Assembly (NCBI GenBank): GCA_023396415.1
Contig: JAEWWJ010000085.1
Span: forward strand, 1-30,243
Length of the DNA: 30,243 nt
Direction: 5' to 3'
Source of the DNA: Bacteroidota bacterium
GTDB lineage: Bacteria; Bacteroidota; Bacteroidia; Bacteroidales; F082
Part shown: positions 1 to 7,173 of the stretch, piece after piece
Position numbering within the stretch: the stretch's first letter is position 1
Layout of the letters: every line of letters begins with the position of its first letter
The notes under the pieces: model-generated
Told to the model about the DNA's origin: nothing
The model's database searches: none
Seen by the model: only the letters and a program-made list of their open reading frames with translations
Position numbers and translations under genes: made by a program

Positions 1-261
1 GTCTCAAACAATTTCAAAGATACATTTTAAAAGCAATTCACAACATCCTTGTACGTGTCAACATTTTTGGCGTAACTGTCTCAAACAATTTCAAAGATAC
101 ATTTTAAAAGCAATTCACAACTGCCATCCACCGCAGCAGCTTTAGGCACAAACTGTCTCAAACAATTTCAAAGATACATTTTAAAAGCAATTCACAACCA
201 GCCTGCCGATGTTGCCGCGCAGCTCGGACTGTCTCAAACAATTTCAAAGATACATTTTAAA
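1..261 (-). CRISPR. CRISPR array end, 47-bp repeats, type II-C-like
   Basis: Four repeat copies are visible: 1-44 (cut by the window edge), 75-121, 152-198, and a degenerate copy at 228-261 that keeps 34 of 47 bases. They are separated by unrelated spacers at 45-74 (30 nt), 122-151 (30 nt) and 199-227 (29 nt). Read on the minus strand the repeat starts GTTGTGAATTGC and ends TTGAGACAGT, which resembles repeats of Bacteroidota type II-C (Cas9) systems; that orientation is assigned by analogy with other Cas9 repeats. The intact copies are identical over what can be seen. The degenerate copy at the right marks one end of the array; the array must continue to the left of the window, where cas9, cas1, cas2 and the tracrRNA would be expected. 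None of these is in the window, so the subtype rests on the repeat alone. Confidence 0.93.
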
Positions 262-535
262 GGCTGACTGAAACTCCGCTCTTGGTCGCTGATGACGGCT
301 GTAAAAGGCATATTGATGCCCGCAAGAGTAATGTTGGGTGAGCCTGAAATGTACCATCCCATTGGGTTTTGTCGTTGCTCGATTCCGTTGACATTGTACA
401 GCCAATAGCCAACATTGAGTGATCCGTTGATTTGAAGCAAGTTTTTTTGTTGATGGCTTCGATGTCTTGTCCAACAACTGTGTTCATGGCAACGAAAAAG
501 CTGCACAACAAAAAGAAGATGGTTTTTAGGTTCAT
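262..535 (-). pseudogene. 5' fragment of a secreted/surface protein gene, frameshifted and cut by the CRISPR array
   Basis: The minus strand opens with ATG at 535-533 and encodes a clear signal peptide (MNLKTIFFLLCSFFVAMNTVVGQ). The reading then has to change frame in a run of seven A (442-448 on the plus strand, T7) to continue as a sensible mature sequence: LLQINGSLNVGYWLYNVNGIE, then NPMGWYISGSPNITLAGINMPFTAVISDQ, then SFSQP. This style (residues IxGSLN and SGxxNI, aromatic-rich strands) resembles the N-terminus of large Bacteroidota outer-membrane or surface proteins, but I do not recognise the family with certainty. Homology-like sequence stops where the degenerate CRISPR repeat begins, so about 90 codons remain of what was probably a much longer gene. 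The shift may be a sequencing error or a phase-variable tract, but the truncation is independent of it. Confidence 0.7.
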
Positions 536-641
536 GGTGCACAATTTGGTTATTGACCTCTTAGCGATCTTGCTAAGAATGAACCTCTTATTTTCAGAAT
601 TTCTTACCACTGCTGAGGTTTCTCTTGGCTTAATCTATAAC

Positions 642-649
642 CAAAAATA
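642..649 (-). promoter_or_regulatory. Candidate -7 box for the truncated surface-protein gene
   Basis: The minus strand reads TATTTTTG, matching the Bacteroidota -7 consensus TAnnTTTG, about 107 bp before the ATG at 535. No good -33 TTTG lies at the right distance. The rest of 541-739 shows only a short inverted repeat (CTTAGC/GCTAAG, about 563-580) and no gene. Confidence 0.3.
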
Positions 650-739
650 AATGGAGAGAACCTTAGAAATTTGTGAACCTGTTGATTTTGGACGTGAAAA
701 GGCTGAATTTGTCACTGAAAGCCCTTTTTTTGTCACTTT

Positions 740-1447
740 CTATTTCAGCTTTTCTAACAGCAATATCTTGTATTTTTCACCCAATGGGAGGGTCTGGCCG
801 TTGGTCAGGCAGATGGATTGCTGGTCGTTGTGAAGGCTTTTGATGCCACCAAACCTTACAGCAAAGGACTTATGAATACATAAAAAATCTTTTGAAGGTA
901 GTTACTGAAGCAGTTCTGTTAAAGTGATGCGGTCGCGGTAGGTTTTGGTTTTGGTGTGTATCACACAATAGCGATTGCCATCTGTTTCGAGAAAATCAAT
1001 CTCCGCAAACAGCACCCTGTCAAATCCCATAGACGTTTTGAGCAGCAGGGCTTCCTTTTCGGTGGCCAATGGCTGGTTTTGCAGTTGCGCCATCTTGATG
1101 TTTACATCTAAATTGTTAACATCCAATGGTTTTACCAGGTACTGGCTGACGCCGAGTTTGATGGCTTGCCCCACATAACTGCCTTCGGCAAAGGCGGTGG
1201 TGAGAATGATCATGGGAGCGTAGTGCTTAAAAACATCTTCAATCAAGACGAGGCCGTTGGTGTTTTCTTCAAGCTCTATATCCACCAAAAGGAGATCGGG
1301 CTAATGTCTTAAAATATGTGCCAACGCGTCGTACCTATTGTTATAACAGCCTTTTACCTCATGGCCAAGCTGTTCGCAGAGCAGTTCAGCATTGAGCCGA
1401 TGGGTCAAATCGTCTTCTACAATAATTACTTTCAGCGGTTTGGTCAT
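740..1447 (-). pseudogene. LytTR-family response regulator with two in-frame stop codons
   Basis: From ATG at 1447-1445 one minus-strand frame reads as a full-length LytTR response regulator of 235 codons. A receiver domain begins MTKPLKVIIVEDDLTHRLNA, with acidic residues at 11-13, the phospho-acceptor Asp in LLLVDIELE (about residue 56) and the conserved Lys in YLVKPLDV. A LytTR DNA-binding domain follows, with FLETDGNRYCVIHT, then CIHKSFAVRFGGIKSL, then LTNGQTLPLGEKYK. The frame is broken twice: TAG at codon 49 (1303-1301) and TAA at codon 182 (904-902). There is no frameshift, and sequence on both sides of each stop fits the family, so these look like recent point mutations (or base-calling errors). 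Natural end is TAG at 742-740. An internal ATG at 1288 could only give a receiver lacking its first 50 residues. No partner LytS-type kinase is adjacent. Confidence 0.88.
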
Positions 1448-1471
1448 GCAAGCGGTGTTGGAAAAGTCAAA

Positions 1472-1479
1472 CAAATATA
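1472..1479 (-). promoter_or_regulatory. Candidate -7 promoter box for the LytTR pseudogene
   Basis: The minus strand reads TATATTTG (TAnnTTTG), 24 bp upstream of the ATG at 1447. A weak CTTG lies 21 bp further up. The position is typical, so the broken gene may still be transcribed. Confidence 0.4.
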
Positions 1480-1526
1480 AGATTCTTTCGACATGATGTA
1501 CAAGAGGAGTTCCGTCTTATTTTGTC

Positions 1527-1534
1527 TAAATTTG
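1527..1534 (+). promoter_or_regulatory. Candidate -7 promoter box for the CotH-like gene
   Basis: TAAATTTG matches TAnnTTTG and lies 31 bp before the ATG at 1566. Transcription would start near 1541, which rules out a possible upstream TTG start at 1539 and supports ATG 1566. No clear -33 element. Confidence 0.42.
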
Positions 1535-1565
1535 TAGGTTGGATGAACTTTTAATCTATTTCACG

Positions 1566-3923
1566 ATGAAACCAAACAGAATCAAACGTTTTTTAGGATT
1601 CTCTTTTATTCTTTTTTTCTTTAATCTATTATCGGTCAACGGAATAGCCCAAACCTATGACACCATTTCCAATTGGGACGGAATTGCTCCTGTTTGGGTA
1701 AGCTCAACAGGAACTGCTTTTGTGGTGAACAATCCCACGCCCGACACTGTAAATAGCTCAAACCGATGCTTAAAGGTTGTTTCTACATCTTATTTGTGGG
1801 ACAATATCAAGCTGGAACTGCCTGATGTGGTGAACTTTGAAACGCATCCAAGGTACCGGCTCAAGGTATTGGCGCCTTCAACAGCTGGCGATATTGCTAT
1901 GAGGTTTCAAAATGCCAATGCCAGTCTTTGGTGCGATATTGTAGCTACTCCTGTTCCAGGCAGCTGGACTGACTTTGAATTTGATTTTTCAGCTTGCACG
2001 TATGATAACCTTAAATATTTGGTCATCTTTTTCGATTTCAATGGAACCACCAACGATCGGAATTGGTATTTTGATGATGTGCTCCGCGAGCAACCTCAAC
2101 CCCTTGATTTTGAAAGTAATCTACCTATTGTGGTCATCAATACCTTTGGAGTTCCAATTCCTGACGAACCAAAAATTGATGGCATTATGGGCATCATCAA
2201 CAATGGAAACGGTCAAATGAACCATATCAATGATCCATTCAACGAATATGATGGCCCTATCGGAATTGAAATCAGAGGCCAGTCATCGCAAATGTTTCCA
2301 AAAAAATCCTATAGCTTTGAAACGCGTGATGCTTCCGGCGATGATTTTGATGTTTCTCTTCTGGGAATGCCTGCCGAAAGCGATTGGGTTTTGTACGCAC
2401 CTTATTCCGACAAATCTATGCTACGCAATGTGCTTACTTTTGAGATGGGTCACCTTATGGGCGAGTATTGTACCCGAACTGTTTTTTGCGAGGTGGTTGT
2501 CAATGGCGATTACAAAGGTGTTTATGTGTTGATGGAGAAGATAAAAAAGAACACCAACAGGGTAAATATCGCTACTTTAAAGCCGAATGAAACAAGTGGA
2601 AGCGACCTCACTGGAGGTTATATTTTGCGCGTTGACAAGATTGACCCAGGTTTCACTTTTGGTATAGATGGTTGGAAATCAATTCCTAACCCTCCTTACC
2701 CAAACGCGATGCCAATCATTTTTCAATATTATTATCCAAAGGTTGACAATATCGTCGAACCTCAGCGCATCTACATTAAAGACTTTATCACCGAGGCCGA
2801 AAACACCCTCATTTCGCCGGGCTTTGCTGATCCCGACAATGGTTATCAAAAATATTTTGACGTGGCTTCTTTCATTGATTTTATGCTGTTGAACGAAATT
2901 ACTAAGGAGGTGGATAAATACCGATACAGCAATTATATGTACAAGCAAAAAGATACCGACGGTGGAAAGCTTTTTGCCGGCCCGGCTTGGGATTTTAATT
3001 TGGGTTACGGTAATGTTGACTTTTGGCCTCCGGGCCTTGAAATCACCGGCTGGTTGTATGAGATGGTGACACCCTACGAGTGGAGCATCATGTTTTGGTG
3101 GAAACGATTGATGGAAGATCCTTATTTTCATGGCCTTGCCAAAACCCGTTGGCAGCAGCTGCGACAAAATAAATTGTCGTATAACAATGTCAATTCAATT
3201 GTTAATGCTATTGTGAGCCACATCAGCGATGCCAAAGACCGCAACTACGAACGCTGGCCCATTCTTGGAACTTATGTTTGGCCTAACTTCCATTGGTTGA
3301 ACAATACCTATCAAGATGAGGTAATTTATTTTAAAGACTATCTTTTTAATCGCATGAGTTGGATGGACTATAATTTTGACGCGGAAATCATTCATCCAAC
3401 AGCAAAAATTACAGCTCAGGCCAATCAGGTCACATTAAAGCTTAACAGTGATTATTTTGCAACACACCTTATTGGAAAAGAACATTTTCAATTGAACAAT
3501 GTCCCGCTTTCAATCAATATTCAATCAGTGAGTTATGTGAACGCCCATACGTGTACAATGTTGCTAAATGGATTGGCAACCCAATACCCGCATATGTCGG
3601 TAACGGTGTCAGAAACAATTCTCAACTCATGGAATGATCTTACCAGTAGTGATTTGATCGTTTCAGAAGACGAAATTACTGTTGTAAAAGAAAATTTCAA
3701 GGTGTTTTCCGGAAGTGGAAATTTAGTTATCAGAGCCAACGATCCACAACATCTTCCTTCGCAAGCGTTTGTTTACAATGCCACCGGGGTGAAGATGCTG
3801 GAGATTGCTTTACAACCCACTTTTGAAAACAAGACGACCCTGACGCTTTCGTCCGGGATTTATTTTGTGGTTTTGAACACTAAAACGAGTGTTTTAACCT
3901 ACAAAATAGTGGTGCAAAACTAA
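1566..3923 (+). CDS. Secreted CotH-kinase-like protein with T9SS sorting domain
   Basis: 785 residues from ATG 1566, chosen because the signal peptide (about 1-28, ending NGIAQ) follows directly and a promoter box sits just upstream. Residues about 30-175 look like a carbohydrate-binding-type beta-sandwich ending in WYFDDV. Residues about 185-620 match the CotH family: EIRGQSSQMFPKKSYSFE (about 235-251), SDKSMLRN, NGDYKGVYVLMEKIKKN, and GPAWDFNLGYG with Asp476. CotH of Bacillus is an atypical protein kinase acting on spore coat proteins; the role in Bacteroidota is unknown. The last ~80 residues form a T9SS type A sorting domain (AFVYNATGVKMLEI, then LSSGIYFVVLN, then TYKIVV), so the protein is probably exported and anchored or released at the cell surface. 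It is monocistronic, divergent from the LytTR pseudogene and convergent with the M3-like peptidase. Confidence 0.9.
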   Translation: MKPNRIKRFLGFSFILFFFNLLSVNGIAQTYDTISNWDGIAPVWVSSTGTAFVVNNPTPDTVNSSNRCLKVVSTSYLWDNIKLELPDVVNFETHPRYRLKVLAPSTAGDIAMRFQNANASLWCDIVATPVPGSWTDFEFDFSACTYDNLKYLVIFFDFNGTTNDRNWYFDDVLREQPQPLDFESNLPIVVINTFGVPIPDEPKIDGIMGIINNGNGQMNHINDPFNEYDGPIGIEIRGQSSQMFPKKSYSFETRDASGDDFDVSLLGMPAESDWVLYAPYSDKSMLRNVLTFEMGHLMGEYCTRTVFCEVVVNGDYKGVYVLMEKIKKNTNRVNIATLKPNETSGSDLTGGYILRVDKIDPGFTFGIDGWKSIPNPPYPNAMPIIFQYYYPKVDNIVEPQRIYIKDFITEAENTLISPGFADPDNGYQKYFDVASFIDFMLLNEITKEVDKYRYSNYMYKQKDTDGGKLFAGPAWDFNLGYGNVDFWPPGLEITGWLYEMVTPYEWSIMFWWKRLMEDPYFHGLAKTRWQQLRQNKLSYNNVNSIVNAIVSHISDAKDRNYERWPILGTYVWPNFHWLNNTYQDEVIYFKDYLFNRMSWMDYNFDAEIIHPTAKITAQANQVTLKLNSDYFATHLIGKEHFQLNNVPLSINIQSVSYVNAHTCTMLLNGLATQYPHMSVTVSETILNSWNDLTSSDLIVSEDEITVVKENFKVFSGSGNLVIRANDPQHLPSQAFVYNATGVKMLEIALQPTFENKTTLTLSSGIYFVVLNTKTSVLTYKIVVQN

Positions 3924-3958
3924 AAGCGTTTTTTAAAACACGGATTTGTTTTCTTCGC

Positions 3959-5995
3959 TTATTGGAGTGCTTTCACGGCTGTTTGCGCAGCTTCGATGGC
4001 AGGTTTTGCTGAAATTTCTGTGCCAACAGCACCTTTCATCCACATTTGCGGAACGATGCGGCCTTGGGTGAATGAGCGGTAAATCTCATCGGCAAATTGT
4101 TTGTCTTTGATGTATTCGCCAAACTGAAACTCAATGAGTTGCCCAATCGGATAGGCCGAAAGGTACAAAGGATAGTCAATCATATGGCTGTAAATAGCAA
4201 GTATTGGACTGTCTTTGATTCCAAATACCGGATAGAAATATTTGTTCCAAACCTCGATAGCAAGCTGATTAACAGCTGTTTTAAGTTGGGCCGCATCGGC
4301 TTCGGGGTGGGCATACAGCCACCGCCAAACACCAATATCAACGAGCGATACACCCATGATTTCGTAGTTTGACCAAAAGTTATCTAAGACTGCAAAATGT
4401 CGGCTTTGTTCGTTTTCATTTTCAAGACCTAAAAGTTCGAGGTCGCGGGCTTGGAAAACAAAAGCCAAAGCCTCAGTAAAGGAGGTGTTAGGAACACCGT
4501 TAAGCATGTAATAATCAACGTTTTGCAGGCTGATGGTTTGTTCAACGTTGTGTCCAAATTCGTGGATGGCAATGTTGTATCCTTTGTAATCCATTCCGTT
4601 GGGGCCAATGCGGGTGCGCAATCGGGCTTTGTCCGATTTCATGGCGGCACCCCAAGCATGTCCTGCACCCCGCGATGGATCAACAATGATTTTTGAGGCA
4701 ATGGATGCAGCCGAATCGGCATCAAAACCCAGTTTCACCAAAATTTGTGGTAAATCGTTTTGAAAGGCTGATTTAGTAGGATATTTCGCTCTAAGTTGCT
4801 GATCTACTTTCTCAATGTCAAGGGTAGAGCGGGTTTTGAAGCCATCGTACCAAATGTCCCAAGGCTGCAACTTGCGGCCCAAACGTTTTTCAATCAGCTT
4901 GCCAATGTCTTGCAAAACCGGATTTGAAACCAAATCAACAAAAATAGCTTCCACATCTTCTACCGGAATCTCCATTTCCTCATCAAATTTTCGTTGAATG
5001 TAATTGGGGAAATGAGGGCTATACGCATCCAAACGTTGGATGGCATGAAAAAGCTGAATAATTTGTTGGTAACGGGTATTGGGTTCGGCTTGAAAAGCTT
5101 GCTCGCTTGCATTTGAATAAAGTTTGTTTTCAAAGGGGTTATATTGAAAATCGCCGTTGTTGATAAAGTTTTCAGGAATTTCTTGACGAACGATTCGCAG
5201 CATCACTTCATAAATCATGGCTTGTTTACTAAAACCTTTTTTGCCGGCATATTGCGCCTTTATTTCATCGCGCAGGCCCCAGTGTGAAATGAGTTTCATG
5301 TCTTTTGGAAAGAGTACTTTTCCTTTATTGTCAATGAGGTTGCCCATGAAAATATTGTAATCAGAGATGTATCCGTCAGCGTGGGTGATGGCTTGGGAGT
5401 ATTTTTGAAGCAGCGCCGCAGGTATCCTGCTTTTGAAAACATCACCCATCCGTGCATAGGCCCATTCCAAGCGCGACCATTGGCTTCCCAGCTCTGTTTT
5501 TTCTTTCAAGCTGTAAAAGGGGAAGTTTAAAATGGTTACAAATGCCAGCTTAGAAGCAAAAAAGTCATCGCTGAAATGTGCTCCGGGGTCGTATCCTCCA
5601 AAAATGCGATCAACCTCCATTATTTCACCTTCGTCCACATGCAGCGGGAGTTTTAGCCCAACACTCATTTTATTATAGCTTCCGAAAAGCAGTTCAAAAT
5701 TGCTTTCAAAACGATGAAAAATGGCCTCACGTTGTTGGGCATCATTGGCTGAATAAGTCATGCAAAGCTGCATAAACTCATCTACCGTGCCATCGTTACT
5801 TTGCCAGAAGGAAGCTGCCTGGCGCACTCCTTTTTCTATCCGGTCGTGTTGGCTAATATCCGAATTTTCTTTCAAAGCTTGAATGATTTTATCTTTTGTG
5901 TCTTCACCTATCATGGGTTTGAGCTGTTCCATTTGTTGGGCATGAAGCTGCGAAACTGTCATCACAATCAGGAGGAGTGTTAATAACTTATTCAT
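3959..5995 (-). CDS. Secreted M3-like zinc metallopeptidase
   Basis: 678 residues. A signal peptide (MNKLLTLLLIVMTVSQLHA) points to the periplasm or outside. The zinc site HEFGH is at 478-482 with the third ligand Glu508 in SFTEALAF, 26 residues on; this HEFGH and F-x-E-A pattern matches the M3 (thimet oligopeptidase/oligoendopeptidase F) group of gluzincins. The long, mainly helical N-terminal half fits that family's channel-forming fold. The N-terminal 400 residues are not typical enough to name a subfamily, so the substrate (likely oligopeptides) is inferred. A promoter box lies just upstream. It is convergent with the CotH-like gene, with only 35 bp between the two stops. Confidence 0.82.
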   Translation of the reverse strand: MNKLLTLLLIVMTVSQLHAQQMEQLKPMIGEDTKDKIIQALKENSDISQHDRIEKGVRQAASFWQSNDGTVDEFMQLCMTYSANDAQQREAIFHRFESNFELLFGSYNKMSVGLKLPLHVDEGEIMEVDRIFGGYDPGAHFSDDFFASKLAFVTILNFPFYSLKEKTELGSQWSRLEWAYARMGDVFKSRIPAALLQKYSQAITHADGYISDYNIFMGNLIDNKGKVLFPKDMKLISHWGLRDEIKAQYAGKKGFSKQAMIYEVMLRIVRQEIPENFINNGDFQYNPFENKLYSNASEQAFQAEPNTRYQQIIQLFHAIQRLDAYSPHFPNYIQRKFDEEMEIPVEDVEAIFVDLVSNPVLQDIGKLIEKRLGRKLQPWDIWYDGFKTRSTLDIEKVDQQLRAKYPTKSAFQNDLPQILVKLGFDADSAASIASKIIVDPSRGAGHAWGAAMKSDKARLRTRIGPNGMDYKGYNIAIHEFGHNVEQTISLQNVDYYMLNGVPNTSFTEALAFVFQARDLELLGLENENEQSRHFAVLDNFWSNYEIMGVSLVDIGVWRWLYAHPEADAAQLKTAVNQLAIEVWNKYFYPVFGIKDSPILAIYSHMIDYPLYLSAYPIGQLIEFQFGEYIKDKQFADEIYRSFTQGRIVPQMWMKGAVGTEISAKPAIEAAQTAVKALQ

Positions 5996-6038
5996 AATGA
6001 AATAATTGTAATTTTTTGTCAGAGCTAATTTTGATTTG

Positions 6039-6046
6039 CAAATTTA
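6039..6046 (-). promoter_or_regulatory. Candidate -7 promoter box for the M3-like peptidase
   Basis: The minus strand reads TAAATTTG (TAnnTTTG) 43 bp before the ATG at 5995. A T-rich GTTTT lies about 16 bp further up; the -33 element is weak. Confidence 0.42.
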
Positions 6047-6123
6047 ATCAATCCACAGCTGTAAAACTGTTTATTGATGAATTATTTACATCGCTTTGGA
6101 ACTGGGCGTTTGGATAAAAACAA

Positions 6124-6155
6124 AAAGCCGGACTGCTTTTTGGCGGTCCGGCTTT
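6124..6155 (-). terminator. Intrinsic terminator after fabI
   Basis: A perfect 10-bp stem, AAAGCCGGAC (6124-6133) with GTCCGGCTTT (6146-6155), and a 12-nt loop. On the minus strand it is followed by a T-rich stretch (CTTTTTGTTTT) and lies 15 bp past the fabI stop. Confidence 0.9.
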
Positions 6156-6170
6156 GCTTATCATGAGATG

Positions 6171-7034
6171 TTATTCTTCTAAGAGGTCTTCTTCGTCTGT
6201 AGGTTCGCAATCGCACTTGAAACTTTTATTGTACATGGTCATGGCCTTGAGACTCATCCCCATATTTGAAAAACCGCCATCGTGGAAAAGGTTTTGCATG
6301 GTAACTTTTCTTGTCAGGTCGGAGAAAAGTGTGATGGCGTAATCGGCACATTCGTCAGCGGTGGCATTGCCTAAGGGCGACATCCGTTCGGTAAAGTCAA
6401 TCAAGCCATCAAAACCTTTAACGCCGCTACCGGCTGTTGTTCTGGTGGGCGACTGTGAAATGGTGTTGACCCTGATCTTACGTTCCCTGCCGTAAATATA
6501 CCCAAAGCTGCGGGCAATGCTTTCGAGCAAAGCCTTGGCATCGGCCATATCGTTGTAGCCGTATAATGTGCGCTGGGCAGCAACGTAAGAAAGCGCAACC
6601 ACCGATCCCCATTCATTTATTGCGTCTAATTTGAAGGCAATCTGCAACATTTTATGGAATGAAATGGCCGAAATATCGAGCGTTTTGTTCAGGTATTCGT
6701 AGTTGAGATCGTTGTAAACGCGTTTTTTACGCACGTTGAGCGACATTCCGATGGAATGAAGCACAAAGTCAACCTTACCTCCAAGTACTTCTTGGCTTCT
6801 TTCGAATACATGGGTAATGTCTTTTACCGAAGTGGCGTCGGCAGGAATAATTTCAGCATTGCATTTGGCCGCAAGTTCGTCCAACTCACCAAAACGTAAG
6901 GCTGTTGCGGTGTTGCTCAATGTGAAAATCGCGCCTTCTTCGTGGGCTCTTTCGGCTACTTTCCATGCAATGGACTTGCTATCGAGTGCACCAAATATGA
7001 TTCCTCTTTTTCCTTTTAGCAGTTGATATGCCAT
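6171..7034 (-). CDS. fabI: Enoyl-[acyl-carrier-protein] reductase (NADH)
   Basis: 287 residues. FabI carries out the last step of each fatty-acid elongation cycle, reducing trans-2-enoyl-ACP in the cytoplasm. The N-terminus MAYQLLKGKRGIIFGALDSKSIAWKVAE is the FabI form of the Rossmann nucleotide-binding motif. The catalytic pair Tyr160 and Lys167 appears in YNDMADAK (the FabI Y-x6-K spacing), with the second conserved Tyr at 150, and SQSPTRTTAGSGV forms the substrate-binding loop region. The acidic tail (CDCEPTDEEDLLEE) is longer than in enterobacterial FabI. The gene stands alone, with a TATCTTTG box 39 bp upstream and a terminator directly after, so it is probably transcribed separately from the recN operon above it. 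Confidence 0.96.
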   Translation of the reverse strand: MAYQLLKGKRGIIFGALDSKSIAWKVAERAHEEGAIFTLSNTATALRFGELDELAAKCNAEIIPADATSVKDITHVFERSQEVLGGKVDFVLHSIGMSLNVRKKRVYNDLNYEYLNKTLDISAISFHKMLQIAFKLDAINEWGSVVALSYVAAQRTLYGYNDMADAKALLESIARSFGYIYGRERKIRVNTISQSPTRTTAGSGVKGFDGLIDFTERMSPLGNATADECADYAITLFSDLTRKVTMQNLFHDGGFSNMGMSLKAMTMYNKSFKCDCEPTDEEDLLEE

Positions 7035-7072
7035 AGTGGTATTAATTTATTAGCGTTTGTTGTGTGTGGCGA

Positions 7073-7080
7073 CAAAGATA
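7073..7080 (-). promoter_or_regulatory. Candidate -7 promoter box for fabI
   Basis: The minus strand reads TATCTTTG (TAnnTTTG) 38 bp upstream of the fabI ATG. The flanking 7081-7140 is extremely AT-rich. The -33 match (TATG) is poor. Confidence 0.5.
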
Positions 7081-7173
7081 CAAAAACTGATTTATATACA
7101 TATATAATTATAAGTAATATATAATGAGGAAGTTATAAGAATAAATCGCCTATTTTTTGTTTAGAAAAGGTTG

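Noticed and set aside
228..261. The degenerate repeat as a tracrRNA anti-repeat
   Set aside because: It is in the same orientation as the other repeats, and its truncated side joins a protein-coding remnant, so it is a terminal repeat, not an anti-repeat.
758..865. Plus-strand open frame reading QQYLVFFTQWEG and ending KAFDATKPYSKGLMNT
   Set aside because: It looked like a gene fragment, but the minus strand of the same stretch encodes the C-terminal LytTR residues (HKSFAVRFGGIKSL, LTNGQTLPLGEKYK), which explains the codon-like composition.
902..1288. A stand-alone 128-residue response-regulator gene
   Set aside because: The same frame continues as response-regulator sequence both before 1303 and after 902, so this is the middle of a stop-interrupted longer gene.
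1539..1565. TTG start 27 bp upstream of the CotH-like ATG
   Set aside because: It would put residues before the signal peptide, and it lies at or before the expected transcription start after TAAATTTG (1527-1534).
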